From Calothrix parasitica NIES-267 (GTDB lineage Bacteria; Cyanobacteriota; Cyanobacteriia; Cyanobacteriales; Nostocaceae), in the NCBI RefSeq assembly GCF_002368095.1, contig NZ_AP018227.1, forward strand, positions 906,001 through 970,000: a stretch of DNA of 64,000 bases, read 5' to 3'. A program made the position numbers and the translations under genes. This document shows positions 26,335 to 35,352 of the stretch, one piece after another. The notes beneath the pieces were generated by a model. The model was not told the origin of the DNA. It saw only the letters and a list, made by a program, of their open reading frames with translations, and did not search any database. Numbering within the stretch: position 1 is the first letter of the stretch; each line of letters opens with the position of its first letter.

Positions 26335-27032
26335 TGCGAACTATGATGTCCGGGGGACGTATTCCCAAAAGATTAGTTAAACAGCGACCTTATGAAAATA
26401 ATCAACCTGTAGCTCCGGAATTAGCTCGAAAACTTATCCTCGAACATCGTGGATGGAATGGAATGCGGGTCGATGGTCATTTAAATTTAAGCGGTGCATC
26501 GCAGCTTTATAATTTACCTGAAAATCTTACTTGTGAAAGTCTTGATATTAGCGATTGTGTGAATTTAACTAATCTTCCCAAAGGTCTTCACGTTACTCGT
26601 TGGATTGAGTTAGCTGGAAGTGGGATTACAAGTTTGGGAAAAGGACATGGTTTTGTTTTGCGGTTTAGAGGTGTACGGGTAACTGACCGGATTGCTTTTG
26701 AATCGGATGCTTTGAGTGGACAAGATATTTTAAATGTCGAAAATGTTGAATTACGTCGGGTGTTGATTGAGCGTTTGGGATACGAAAAATTTGTGCAGCA
26801 GGTTGGGGGATTAATTCGTCATCGAGATAGAGATGCTGGGGGAGAGCGTCAACTTGTATATATTCCCTTTGAAGATGATGAAGCTCTAATGATTTTGAAA
26901 GTGATTTGTCCATCCACCGGACATACTCATGTATTGCGAGTTCCTCCCTACATGCAAAATTGCCATCAAGCAGCCGCTTGGATTGCTGGTTTTGATAATC
27001 CCGATGATTATCATCCGTTGATTGAAGCGTGA
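26334..27032 (+). CDS. Leucine-rich-like protein, DUF6745-like C-terminus
   Basis: This 232-residue protein starts with a basic segment, then two or three short leucine-rich-like turns (NLSGASQLYNLPENL, LDISDCVNLTNLPKGL) over about residues 45-100. The C-terminal half has a conserved block with HRDRDAGGERQLVYI and HTHVLRVPPYMQNCHQAAAW. The C-terminus resembles DUF6745 proteins. It is translationally coupled to the 25993 gene through a TAATG overlap. No enzymatic motif is evident. Such pairs occur together in other bacteria by my recollection, implying a shared unknown role. Confidence 0.6.
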   Translation: MRTMMSGGRIPKRLVKQRPYENNQPVAPELARKLILEHRGWNGMRVDGHLNLSGASQLYNLPENLTCESLDISDCVNLTNLPKGLHVTRWIELAGSGITSLGKGHGFVLRFRGVRVTDRIAFESDALSGQDILNVENVELRRVLIERLGYEKFVQQVGGLIRHRDRDAGGERQLVYIPFEDDEALMILKVICPSTGHTHVLRVPPYMQNCHQAAAWIAGFDNPDDYHPLIEA

Positions 27033-27033
27033 T

Positions 27034-27112
27034 TGGGAATTGGGGATTGGGGATTGGGGATTGGTAATTCGTGAGAGTAATGAGTAATGAGTAATGAGTA
27101 ATGAGTAATGAA
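27034..27112. repeat. GGGATTGG and heptamer repeats
   Basis: Short direct repeats of TTGGGGATTGGGGA are followed by about five heptamers of GAGTAAT. Downstream, 27150-27195 is a C/T-rich tract. They lie between two convergent genes. Confidence 0.75.
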
Positions 27113-27196
27113 ATATTAAAGATGTAGTGGGAGTGTCTCGCTCCCTATCTTCTCCTTATCTCCCTCCCTCTCTCCCTCCCTCCCTCATTCCCTCAC

Positions 27197-29047
27197 TCAA
27201 CTCACAACAGCAGGTTGCACAAAACGCTTGATTTGACCGCAAGCGATATAAGACTTACCGTCGGGGCCGGTTTTAATTTCTTCTACTACATAAAGCATTC
27301 CTTCTTCACGAACCGAACGGGGGAAACGCATGTTCCAATCGGGTTCGTATCCGTCAGCAACTACTCTAGCTCGCAATTTTTTACCGTCTTTGACGCACTG
27401 AACCAGAACACCATTATCTACAGAATCTGTAGTGGGAAGGTCAGCAGCGCTAGCGGGACCTTTGGAAGCTTTAGCATTGCTAGTTCTCCTTACCTGTCTG
27501 GGAGCAGCAAATTTATCTGCTTCACCAGGTTTCGCTAAACGATTGATTTTACCAGTTACGCGATAAAAACTACCGTTGCTCGAAAGTTCTAATCCTTCAA
27601 CAATATAGCTCGCTCCTTCTGCACGAATCGAACGAGGGAACTGAACATTTTTGGTTGAATCATAACCATCAGATTTAACTTTCACCCTTAACTTACCCTT
27701 CTCCCGAACGCAATATAATTCCACACCAGAACCAGTTTCACTTACCGTTGGCATTGAATATATTTCCGCACCAGCAGTCACACCACGACCAACCAACTCG
27801 CTACGATTGCGGGTCATTGCTTGATAAGTTTGGTCGCGGAGTTCTTTACGTCCTGCATTACCCAACGCTCTTTGAGCAATTTGTTGAGCAAAATATTCAA
27901 GCTGGTCTATTTCTTCAGCTATTTCAAAATTCTCGTTTAAACCTTTATTTCGTAAGTCCTCTACAAGCAAACGCAGCACTTGTTCGGCTTCGGAATGCTT
28001 ACCATGTTCGGCTAGTTCCAGAGCAGTTTCTTTGGCTTTAGCGATAGTCAAGCGGCTCAAATCCAGCATGACATCACTCGAAGAAGCAAAAGCTGATTCC
28101 TCAACCGTACCAACTTTAGCAACAACGTCTACTGTTCCGGAGACGGATTGAATTACATTATCTTGAACCACATCAGCCGTGTAATGTAGTTTCATTATGG
28201 GTAAATTACCAATGGGAGCATCAGTAATATCAACACTTAATCCTAAAAGTTTATCTTCACCCTCGTATAATTCACCTAGAGTAATTACAGATTGACCGGT
28301 ATTATTTTGGTCAACTTGAGCCAAACTTAAGGTATCGGCAAAATTCACACCATCAGCTAATTCAAGAGTCACTTTCAGATTCTGACCAACCACTGCTCTG
28401 AGACTATCTAGCTCAATACTAAAAACTTCAGAAGCTTCATCGATACTTTGAATAAAGTAAAAGTTGCCATTCGCAGCCCTTGCCATCCCAATCAAAAGGT
28501 CTTCATTGAAACCTTGAGCAAAACCCAAAGTTGTTGTGATAATACCTTCTTCAGCTTTTTGTGCTGCCGTTGCTGTCAAGATTTGCGGGTCTATAACACC
28601 CATATTGGCGCGACCATCAGTCAGTAGAAGCACGCGGTTAATCTTTTGGCTATCAAGCTGATTTTTTACATGCTCGCAACCTTGGAGCCATCCACCAGAT
28701 AAGTTTGTAATACCTCCCGCTCTAACTCTGCGTATCGAATCTTTGAGTGCAGACTTATCGGTAACAGACTGAGGTGGTATGACCGTATCAATTCTATCGT
28801 CGTAAACAACCACCGAAAGCACATCATCTGTTTCCAATTCATCAACAACAGATTCAGCAGCCTTAAGAGCGTGATGTAAAGGGGCACCAGCCATAGAACC
28901 GGAACGGTCAATGACCAGAGAAAGATTGAGATTGCGTCTGGGAGATTCAAGTATGTCAGCAGCCCGAAAACGCAGTAATAAATTAGCTTTTAAAGACTTT
29001 CCCGCAGGTAAAATAGCTTGGTCAAAATCGTAACTTGTATTTATCAT
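27197..29047 (-). CDS. VWA-domain protein with two C-terminal beta repeats
   Basis: The 616-residue protein has a von Willebrand A domain at about residues 40-215 with an intact MIDAS metal site (DRSGSM, Asp47-Ser49-Ser51; TNLSGG; TDGRAN). A beta-rich middle (about 220-320) and a helical linker follow. The C-terminus holds two copies of a ~60-residue repeat, each with FPRS(I/V)R.EG..Y(I/V)VE (about residues 440-500 and 545-610). There is no signal peptide, so it is probably cytosolic, acting as a binding scaffold. It faces the coupled 25993/26334 pair convergently. Function unknown. Confidence 0.82.
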   Translation of the reverse strand: MINTSYDFDQAILPAGKSLKANLLLRFRAADILESPRRNLNLSLVIDRSGSMAGAPLHHALKAAESVVDELETDDVLSVVVYDDRIDTVIPPQSVTDKSALKDSIRRVRAGGITNLSGGWLQGCEHVKNQLDSQKINRVLLLTDGRANMGVIDPQILTATAAQKAEEGIITTTLGFAQGFNEDLLIGMARAANGNFYFIQSIDEASEVFSIELDSLRAVVGQNLKVTLELADGVNFADTLSLAQVDQNNTGQSVITLGELYEGEDKLLGLSVDITDAPIGNLPIMKLHYTADVVQDNVIQSVSGTVDVVAKVGTVEESAFASSSDVMLDLSRLTIAKAKETALELAEHGKHSEAEQVLRLLVEDLRNKGLNENFEIAEEIDQLEYFAQQIAQRALGNAGRKELRDQTYQAMTRNRSELVGRGVTAGAEIYSMPTVSETGSGVELYCVREKGKLRVKVKSDGYDSTKNVQFPRSIRAEGASYIVEGLELSSNGSFYRVTGKINRLAKPGEADKFAAPRQVRRTSNAKASKGPASAADLPTTDSVDNGVLVQCVKDGKKLRARVVADGYEPDWNMRFPRSVREEGMLYVVEEIKTGPDGKSYIACGQIKRFVQPAVVS

Positions 29048-29302
29048 GATGTTAAATATTTAAATGATATTTAATGGGATTTGATGATATTTTGATTGCT
29101 TAGAAATCAGCCGTTTTAGAATTTGGAAACAATAAGTGTCGTGCTTAGGATACCCAAAATTATTCTTGAAATTAACATCTTGGTGACCTCACCCCTCTCC
29201 TTCTAGCCCTCTTAAATTTAATTTTATAAACATCTCCTCAGAGTCAATTGGCATTCCTATGTTAAAAATACTTGGAAAGTGACAGAACAAAGGTAAGATG
29301 AT

Positions 29303-30328
29303 ATGCTCTTTAAAAGTTTAAATTTTCCGTCATCAAATAGCAGAAAAGCACAGGTAATAAAGCCTCGCAAATTCGTAAACCGTGCGTTGTCTTTGGTTGC
29401 AATTTCCGGAAGTAGTAGCGTAATTGCAAAATCTATATCAGCATCAGCAAGAGATAACCGAGGTACTAAAAAAGAGAGTCCTAGGGACGCACAGCAGTCC
29501 GATATCTTGACGCTGGAAGAAATTCTAACTTTCCCCGATGTACCGGGCAACCGTCGTGTTTTATATGGTTCAGACCCTTCCCAGTTCGGCGAACTCTATC
29601 TACCACAGAAACCCGGACCGCATCCTGTGGTAGTCCTCGTCCACGGAGGCTGTTGGCTGGCAGAATACGGACTAAATCTTATGGGACAAATGGCTGCGGC
29701 TTTGAAAGAGGAAGGTTTAGCTGTATGGAATTTGGAATACCGTCGGCTCGGTAATGGGGGTGGTTGGACGGGAACCTTTGAGGATGTCGCTCTGGGGACA
29801 GACTTTCTCCGAACGATTGCACCACAATTCAATCTCGACCTCTCCCGTCTCGTAACTGTGGGTCATTCAGCAGGGGGACATTTAGCACTGTGGCTGGCTG
29901 GACGACGTAACCTTCCAAATACCAGTTCGCTATACAAAGATAACAGCTTGCCCGTTCGCGGTGTCGTGTCCTTGGCCGGTATTCCTGACCTGATTACCGG
30001 AGTGGAGCAGAATATTTGTCTCGGGTCTATCCAGCAGCTTGTTGGTGGACTACCTTCGGAAGTACCTGGTAGATATAAACAAGCTTCACCCCGCGAGTTA
30101 CTACCCTTGAAAGTGCCACAATGGCATCTGTCCGGTAAAGAGGATGAAATCGTACCTACTTCATACATCAAAGAATATGTGAAAGTTGCTAAACGATACG
30201 ACCAGGTATATTTAGATGTACTCCGCAATGCCGGACATTTTGAGCTAATCTACCCCAATACGTCTACCTGGTCAAAAGTGCGACATGCTATTAAGGATAT
30301 TTTGCAGCGAAACCCAAAAGCGCCTTAA
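29303..30328 (+). CDS. Alpha/beta hydrolase (esterase/lipase family)
   Basis: A 341-residue protein with an N-terminal region that may contain a signal or Tat-like segment (RALSLVAISGSSSVIA), then an alpha/beta hydrolase domain of the BD-FAE/lipase-like type. The oxyanion motif is HGGCW near residue 114 and the nucleophile elbow GHSAGG has Ser189. The expected acid and His lie in SGKEDEIVPT and NAGHFELI near the C-terminus. The gene body appears more GC-rich than its surroundings, a possible sign of recent transfer. The substrate cannot be deduced. Confidence 0.85.
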   Translation: MLFKSLNFPSSNSRKAQVIKPRKFVNRALSLVAISGSSSVIAKSISASARDNRGTKKESPRDAQQSDILTLEEILTFPDVPGNRRVLYGSDPSQFGELYLPQKPGPHPVVVLVHGGCWLAEYGLNLMGQMAAALKEEGLAVWNLEYRRLGNGGGWTGTFEDVALGTDFLRTIAPQFNLDLSRLVTVGHSAGGHLALWLAGRRNLPNTSSLYKDNSLPVRGVVSLAGIPDLITGVEQNICLGSIQQLVGGLPSEVPGRYKQASPRELLPLKVPQWHLSGKEDEIVPTSYIKEYVKVAKRYDQVYLDVLRNAGHFELIYPNTSTWSKVRHAIKDILQRNPKAP

Positions 30329-30596
30329 GAGAGTCCGTTCGGCTTTCGAGATGTTTCAAGATTCTAAGGGAATTTGGACGATACACCAGAAGAGGAAGAC
30401 GATGAAATTAACCCGCCCCAATGTAACAAAATATAAATAACGAGACCGAAACGTTATCTTAATCCCTTATTATGATAAGAATTTTTAATATTGACTGAGA
30501 TAACTGAATTTAAAAAATAAAACTTCGGGAATAGTTATACATTTCGAGCTAAGATGTAAGCTTTTGGAATCGGAAGTTGATTAAACAGCGCTTGTT

Positions 30597-31448
30597 ATGG
30601 ATGATAACTTTTTTCAAGGGATTGGGGTATTACGTGGAGAAGTCATTGAGGAGATGGAGGAGGAGAGGGAGAGACTTTATATCTCTATCAAAACTGCTAC
30701 GTCAACGAAAAGATATCAGTTGTTTTTCACTCCACGCTATCGTAGGTCGTTACAGGCATTAAAGCTGGAAATTAAGAATAACGGTAATAATCAAAGATTA
30801 ATTGTTTATCCCAAAATTCTTCATTTACCAGGAAGGGATAAACCACACCAGGTTAGATTCCAGCTTGTGGGTTTTGATAATGGTTCAAATCAAGGTGTAG
30901 CCGAACTTGCTGATTTTGAATTCAAACTGGCTGGTAAATGGCAATTCATCGCTGTTTGTAGAACCCCAGTTGTCAGCGTTCACAGAAATTTCAGCGAAAG
31001 TGACTTGGAGTATTATAAATCCTTGGAGCCAGATAAACGTAAGAAATACGCTCAAGCATCTCATGTACCCTTATTGTGGAGAGATTCTCCCGTTCCTCCC
31101 TTCCGCTTCAATCCAAAGGTGGAGAAAGACCAGCAAGGGGAAACCTATTTTGTAAAAATCAAAGCCAAGTTTTTACCAGATAGGGATTTATTCGGTTTTG
31201 ATAGTTTAATTGGTGTTCCGACTACGGAATTGCCTAAATTTATTAAATTCAAGGATAAGACCAAGACTAAACCTGACTTTAGGAAATCGGAGTACAAGAA
31301 ATCGGAGTTTAAGAAACCCGAATTTAAGAAGCCCGAATTCAAGAAACCAGACCAAAATAAACCTGCTCCTGCAAAACCCAAGCTAAAAAGTAACAAGAAT
31401 CAAGAATCGAAGCCTGACAACAATTCGGAAGCGGTTGAAACTGAATAG
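30597..31448 (+). CDS. Uncharacterised protein with KPEFKKP repeat tail
   Basis: I do not recognise this 283-residue protein. The first ~215 residues look like a beta-rich globular domain (RFQLVGFDNGSNQG; FIAVCRTPVVSVHRNF). From about residue 220 the protein is Lys/Pro-rich and disordered, with five short repeats of the type K(S/K)(S/P)EFKKP, coded by imperfect 15-18-base direct repeats at 31270-31350. No signal peptide. The frame used, codon pattern and in-frame start ATG at 30597 argue that it is a real gene. Confidence 0.65.
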   Translation: MDDNFFQGIGVLRGEVIEEMEEERERLYISIKTATSTKRYQLFFTPRYRRSLQALKLEIKNNGNNQRLIVYPKILHLPGRDKPHQVRFQLVGFDNGSNQGVAELADFEFKLAGKWQFIAVCRTPVVSVHRNFSESDLEYYKSLEPDKRKKYAQASHVPLLWRDSPVPPFRFNPKVEKDQQGETYFVKIKAKFLPDRDLFGFDSLIGVPTTELPKFIKFKDKTKTKPDFRKSEYKKSEFKKPEFKKPEFKKPDQNKPAPAKPKLKSNKNQESKPDNNSEAVETE

Positions 31449-31694
31449 TAAGAGTGGTGGGTGTTGATAATAAAAAGTTATTTTTGAGCATCCACCGAAT
31501 CATGATTCAAATGTTATTCAACTAAAACAAATAAAACAAATAAAGCGGAATTACATATAAGTTAAAATTATCATTAGTTTGGCGATCGCGGCAAAATGGC
31601 TTATGATTCATATTCTGAAATTTCAGCGACGAATTTCCCGCATATTTAGAATCCGATAAATTAAAGCCCTAATTAACTAACTTTTTCAAGCTTC

Positions 31695-32054
31695 ATGGAA
31701 TTCCAAGACATCAGTTTAATTAACGGATATCACGCTCACGTTTATTTTAATGAATCCACCTGCAAGCAAGCAGCTGTGTTGTGTGAAGAAGCAGGAAATT
31801 TATTTTCGGTACAAGTAGGTCGAGTACATCGTAAACCAGTTGGGCCTCATCCTTCTTGGAGTTGTCAGCTTGCTTTTGATAAAAATCAATATGCTGATTT
31901 AATATCTTGGCTGGCTTTAAATAGAAAAGGTTTAACAATTTTAATTCATCCGCTCACCGGAGATGATTTAATAGACCATACCGACTACGCTTCCTGGATG
32001 GGAGAACAACAAGTTTTGAATCTTGATTTTTTACGTAGCTTGCAGAAGTCGTAG
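31695..32054 (+). CDS. DOPA 4,5-dioxygenase family protein
   Basis: A 119-residue protein with the family pattern YHAHVYF near the N-terminus, then VGRVHRKPVGPHPSWSCQL and ILIHPLTGDDLIDHTDYASW. The repeated histidines (HAH, HR, GPH, IHP) match the non-haem iron/metal site of this family. Members extend to bacterial proteins of unsettled substrate. Stands alone, 90 bases before a convergent glutathione-transferase gene. Enzymatic activity on a catechol is possible but not shown. Confidence 0.8.
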   Translation: MEFQDISLINGYHAHVYFNESTCKQAAVLCEEAGNLFSVQVGRVHRKPVGPHPSWSCQLAFDKNQYADLISWLALNRKGLTILIHPLTGDDLIDHTDYASWMGEQQVLNLDFLRSLQKS

Positions 32055-32089
32055 AAGTAAGAAAGAGGGAGTGAGGGAGTGAGGGAGTG

Positions 32090-32132
32090 AGAGAAAAACT
32101 CATTACTCATTACTCATTACTCATTACTCACC
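32090..32132. repeat. Heptamer repeat, inverse orientation
   Basis: Four to five copies of ACTCATT (inverse complement of the GAGTAAT-type unit) sit between convergent genes, preceded by GTGAGGGA direct repeats. Confidence 0.75.
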
Positions 32133-32142
32133 CAATCCCTAA

Positions 32143-32799
32143 TCAAAATTCCACTGGATACTTCAATGTAGATAACATCTGCTTCATTTGTTCTCTTCCA
32201 GATGCAAAAACTTTTTCTACAGAAGGTTTTTTCGACAACCTTTCAAAATAAGCTGTCAAATTCTGTAAATGCTGGTAATCGTAAACAATCCGTAAATAAG
32301 AAAGAGTGGGAGCAGCGCTACAGTCAGCTAATGTAAACGCATCTCCTACCAACCAGGTACGATTGGCTAATTTCTCATCGAGTAAATTACAAGCTTCCTC
32401 TAACAACCGCTTAGCTTTGACAACCTCTTTTTTTCCTCTTTCGACCGGTGGAAGTTGACTATCTTTAAATAATGCTTCTCTTCCACCGTTAATGTAAACA
32501 TCAATAATCCGTTCGAGCATTCGCATTTCTAAATTAACTTTAAAATCTTTGGGAATTAACGGAATATCCTGTTGATAACTATCCAAATATTCAATCTGGA
32601 TACTCGCTTCTAAAAGTACTTCCCCATCATCCGTTATCAAAGTCGGGATTTTTCCAAACCGATTTATCTGTAAATATTGATTTCTCGATTCTGCATCAAA
32701 CAGGTTTACTTCAATTGGAGTAAAATCCAACTCTTTTTCGTAAAGAGCAATTAATACCCGTTGAGAATAAGACGAAGCCGGAGCGTAATAGAGTTTCAT
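32143..32799 (-). CDS. Glutathione S-transferase family protein
   Basis: A 218-residue protein with a thioredoxin-like N-terminal domain (MKLYYAPASSYSQRVLIAL; GKIPTLITDDGEVLLEAS, the cis-Pro and Ser of the glutathione site) and an all-helical C-terminal domain (WLVGDAFTLADCSAAPTL, the N-capping/hydrophobic staple region). The catalytic residue is likely Ser in SSYSQR. It probably conjugates or reduces glutathione adducts. The gene lies alone between convergent and divergent neighbours, 800 bases from the indolocarbazole genes; any link is uncertain. Confidence 0.88.
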   Translation of the reverse strand: MKLYYAPASSYSQRVLIALYEKELDFTPIEVNLFDAESRNQYLQINRFGKIPTLITDDGEVLLEASIQIEYLDSYQQDIPLIPKDFKVNLEMRMLERIIDVYINGGREALFKDSQLPPVERGKKEVVKAKRLLEEACNLLDEKLANRTWLVGDAFTLADCSAAPTLSYLRIVYDYQHLQNLTAYFERLSKKPSVEKVFASGREQMKQMLSTLKYPVEF

Positions 32800-33005
32800 T
32801 TTTGATTTAATCCTAGATTAAAGACGATGAAAATAGACTAAAGTCAATTAATTGACATTTATTAGTATATTTTTAGACTATTAAAACTGAATAAGTGCTT
32901 TTTTAGTCAAATATAATTTTATTTTTGTAAAGAAAAAATAAAAAGTTGATATATTCCGAAGGCGGAATAGTAGTATTTACTTACAGGGTGAATTGGTGAT
33001 GACAG

Positions 33006-33545
33006 ATGATAGGAACGGTTAAAGCAGGAAAATTATTAGGTATCTCAGACCGTCGAGTAAGGGAACTGATTTATAAAGGCAGAATCCCCGGAGCTTCTAA
33101 GATTGGTGGAAGTTGGGTAATCCCGACTGTAAATGGTTATCCAAAGATTAAAGAAGCTTCTCGCGGTCCTAAACCAACCTGGAAGAAAGTTAAGATTCCC
33201 GCTCAGAATGTTATCAACATCAATCGTCGATTCATAGGAAAGAAAATGAACGACGGACAGTATGCTCCACCTATTAGTGTTAAATGTAGGAATAAGAATA
33301 CTTATTCAAACGAAGTTTATATTCCTGGACCTTGCCTCTTAACCTATGATTTTGAAAATCCTCAAAGTGACTGTGGTGCAACCGCATGGCTGCTTACCTT
33401 TGATGAACCGTTAATTAGAGATGGCTGCACTTTTAAGGAAATAATGGCCAAAAATCCCAAATCAGTTAAACGAAAAACCAAATCTAAAAAAGCTTCAAGA
33501 AAAGGTTTTAATAAGAAAGCTAAAAATATTAAAGATGCTGCTTAA
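33006..33545 (+). CDS. Excisionase-type HTH protein with basic tail
   Basis: The 179-residue protein opens with a MerR/excisionase-type winged HTH (VKAGKLLGISDRRVRELI, then GRIPGASKIGGSWVIP). The middle is of unknown fold with four cysteines (VKCRNKN; PGPCLLTYD; SDCGATAW; RDGCTF), which could bind metal. The end is Lys-rich and basic. It likely binds DNA. It ends 68 bases from the convergent RebC-like gene, so a regulatory connection to that cluster is possible though unproven. A TTCCGAAGGCGGAA palindrome lies upstream at 32954-32967. Confidence 0.65.
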   Translation: MIGTVKAGKLLGISDRRVRELIYKGRIPGASKIGGSWVIPTVNGYPKIKEASRGPKPTWKKVKIPAQNVININRRFIGKKMNDGQYAPPISVKCRNKNTYSNEVYIPGPCLLTYDFENPQSDCGATAWLLTFDEPLIRDGCTFKEIMAKNPKSVKRKTKSKKASRKGFNKKAKNIKDAA

Positions 33546-33613
33546 TTGAAAACGATTAATTTGAATTAAGCAGCATTTTGAACTGATGATCCACACCCGA
33601 CCGGTGAAAACAG

Positions 33614-35248
33614 TTAACTGTTAACTGTTTCTGCTCCTCGAACTCTATCAATTATAAATTCTACATCTTGAGGAATTTCATCTCCTCTCCAAGCTACGTG
33701 TCCATCTGGTCTGACCAAGACGAAAGCACGTTCGTAAAGTTGTGCAATTTCAGGATTGTTGATTTGATGAGTTGTTAAAGGAATTTGTTTTTGATGACAG
33801 ATTTTCGTTAATTGTTCAATTCCAGAGTTGGAATTTGAATTTGAATTAAAGCACATTAACGTAAATCCATGACCGAATAAATCCAAAGTTGATAATCCAG
33901 GTTTTAACCAAGCGTGTGGAGCGCGACAACCGGGATAGCTGCTTTGCGTCCAATCTTGGGAATTATCTAATAGTGGTATTTCATCGGCAATTACAATCGG
34001 AGACTTATAACGCAAACCGAGGTGAACACCAGGAGCATCAAATTCTTTTTTGACTCCACTTTTTTCCATACCTTCAGCCATTTGTTTCCGAATTGCTTCA
34101 CCTTTAGGAGAATTACTTGCAATTTCGGGAGGAATACCGCGTTTTTGAGTTCTTTGTAAATTAGCGTTTGCTGCTTCGAGGTTCTGTACCGCTATCGGAC
34201 GACGTTCGGTTTCATAGGTATCGAGTAAATTTTCTCCTCCCCAACCTTTAATAGTGGCTGCGAGTTTCCATCCTAAATCAACAGCGTCACCAATTCCGGT
34301 ATTCATTCCAAAACCACCGGAAGGGGAAAGTGTATGAGCGCAATCACCAATGAAGAAAATGTTCCGATAACGGAATTGTTTAGCAACTCGGTGGGTTAAA
34401 CGCCAGGGAAGGTTTGAAATTATTTCTACAGGGGTATCTATAGAGATAGCTGCTTTGATTGCTGTATAAGCATCATGAATTTCGCCATTTTCTTTGGGTT
34501 TGAGAATTAAGCGATATTGTCCTTTTCCATCAACTGCTCGTAATGGTTCTTGGATAATTGGATTAACTAAAAAGAAAACCATTGCGTTGCGTTCAGCTTT
34601 GCTGTCTATATCGCCAAGTTGTGATGCTAGTTCGGGAGCTTGGAAAACAACGCTTTGAAAGGTTTGAGTTTCGTGATATTCAACTGCATCAACACCACAT
34701 TGTTTTCTTATTTGAGCGCGAGCGCCATCGGCTGCGACCATATATTTAGCTTCAATGGTTTCGGTATTTCCAGTTTCTAAATTTTTGATGCTCGCAACTA
34801 TTCCGCTATCGGAATGGTTAAAATTTTCTAATTCAGAATTAAGTTTTACAATTCCTTGGGGATATACTCCTAAGAAGTTGAGAAATTCGGGAGCAAACCA
34901 ATGTTGGGGACATACCTGTTCCGTTTCCGGAGCGTAATTGGGTTGAGTGCGTTCTGCATAGGAAGGTAATTTAACGCGGAAGATTTCATGTTCTCCAACG
35001 GAAGTTACCCAAGCAACGTCTAAAGTATGGTTTTTATCCCAACCGGCGTTTCTAATCGAATCGGAGATACCCCAACGACGGCAGAATTCCATCGAACGAT
35101 ATCCAACTGTACTTACTTTCGGGTCGCGGACAACTCCATCTGTTTTTTCAATTAAAATGCAATCAATTCCTTGGTAACGTAATTCGGCTGCCATTGACAT
35201 TCCGACCGGGCCGCCACCGATGATTAATACTTCTGTTTTTATGTTCAT
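33614..35248 (-). CDS. RebC-like FAD monooxygenase (indolocarbazole pathway)
   Basis: The 544-residue flavoprotein has the p-hydroxybenzoate-hydroxylase fold: FAD Rossmann motif GGGPVG (residues 11-16), DG motif AADGARA (172-178) and GD motif GDCAHTLSPSGG (301-312), plus the thioredoxin-like C-terminus ending RPDGHVAWRGDE. Similarity to RebC from my memory runs the full length (for example EFDAPGVHLGLRY and APHAWLKP...STLDLFG). It retains two Arg nine residues apart (237 and 246, PLRAVDGKGQYR) that match the RebC substrate-binding Arg pair. In rebeccamycin synthesis RebC acts with RebP to turn chromopyrrolic acid into the arcyriaflavin-type core. It lies 104 bases downstream of the RebD-like gene on the same strand. 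Confidence 0.85.
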   Translation of the reverse strand: MNIKTEVLIIGGGPVGMSMAAELRYQGIDCILIEKTDGVVRDPKVSTVGYRSMEFCRRWGISDSIRNAGWDKNHTLDVAWVTSVGEHEIFRVKLPSYAERTQPNYAPETEQVCPQHWFAPEFLNFLGVYPQGIVKLNSELENFNHSDSGIVASIKNLETGNTETIEAKYMVAADGARAQIRKQCGVDAVEYHETQTFQSVVFQAPELASQLGDIDSKAERNAMVFFLVNPIIQEPLRAVDGKGQYRLILKPKENGEIHDAYTAIKAAISIDTPVEIISNLPWRLTHRVAKQFRYRNIFFIGDCAHTLSPSGGFGMNTGIGDAVDLGWKLAATIKGWGGENLLDTYETERRPIAVQNLEAANANLQRTQKRGIPPEIASNSPKGEAIRKQMAEGMEKSGVKKEFDAPGVHLGLRYKSPIVIADEIPLLDNSQDWTQSSYPGCRAPHAWLKPGLSTLDLFGHGFTLMCFNSNSNSNSGIEQLTKICHQKQIPLTTHQINNPEIAQLYERAFVLVRPDGHVAWRGDEIPQDVEFIIDRVRGAETVNS

Positions 35249-35352
35249 GGTAATTGGTAATTGGGGGAGAAAAAGAATCGCTCAAAAAAAGACTCTGCGT
35301 ACCTTTGCGCTTTACTTTGCGCTCCTTTGCGTTAAAAAAAATAAATAACTCC

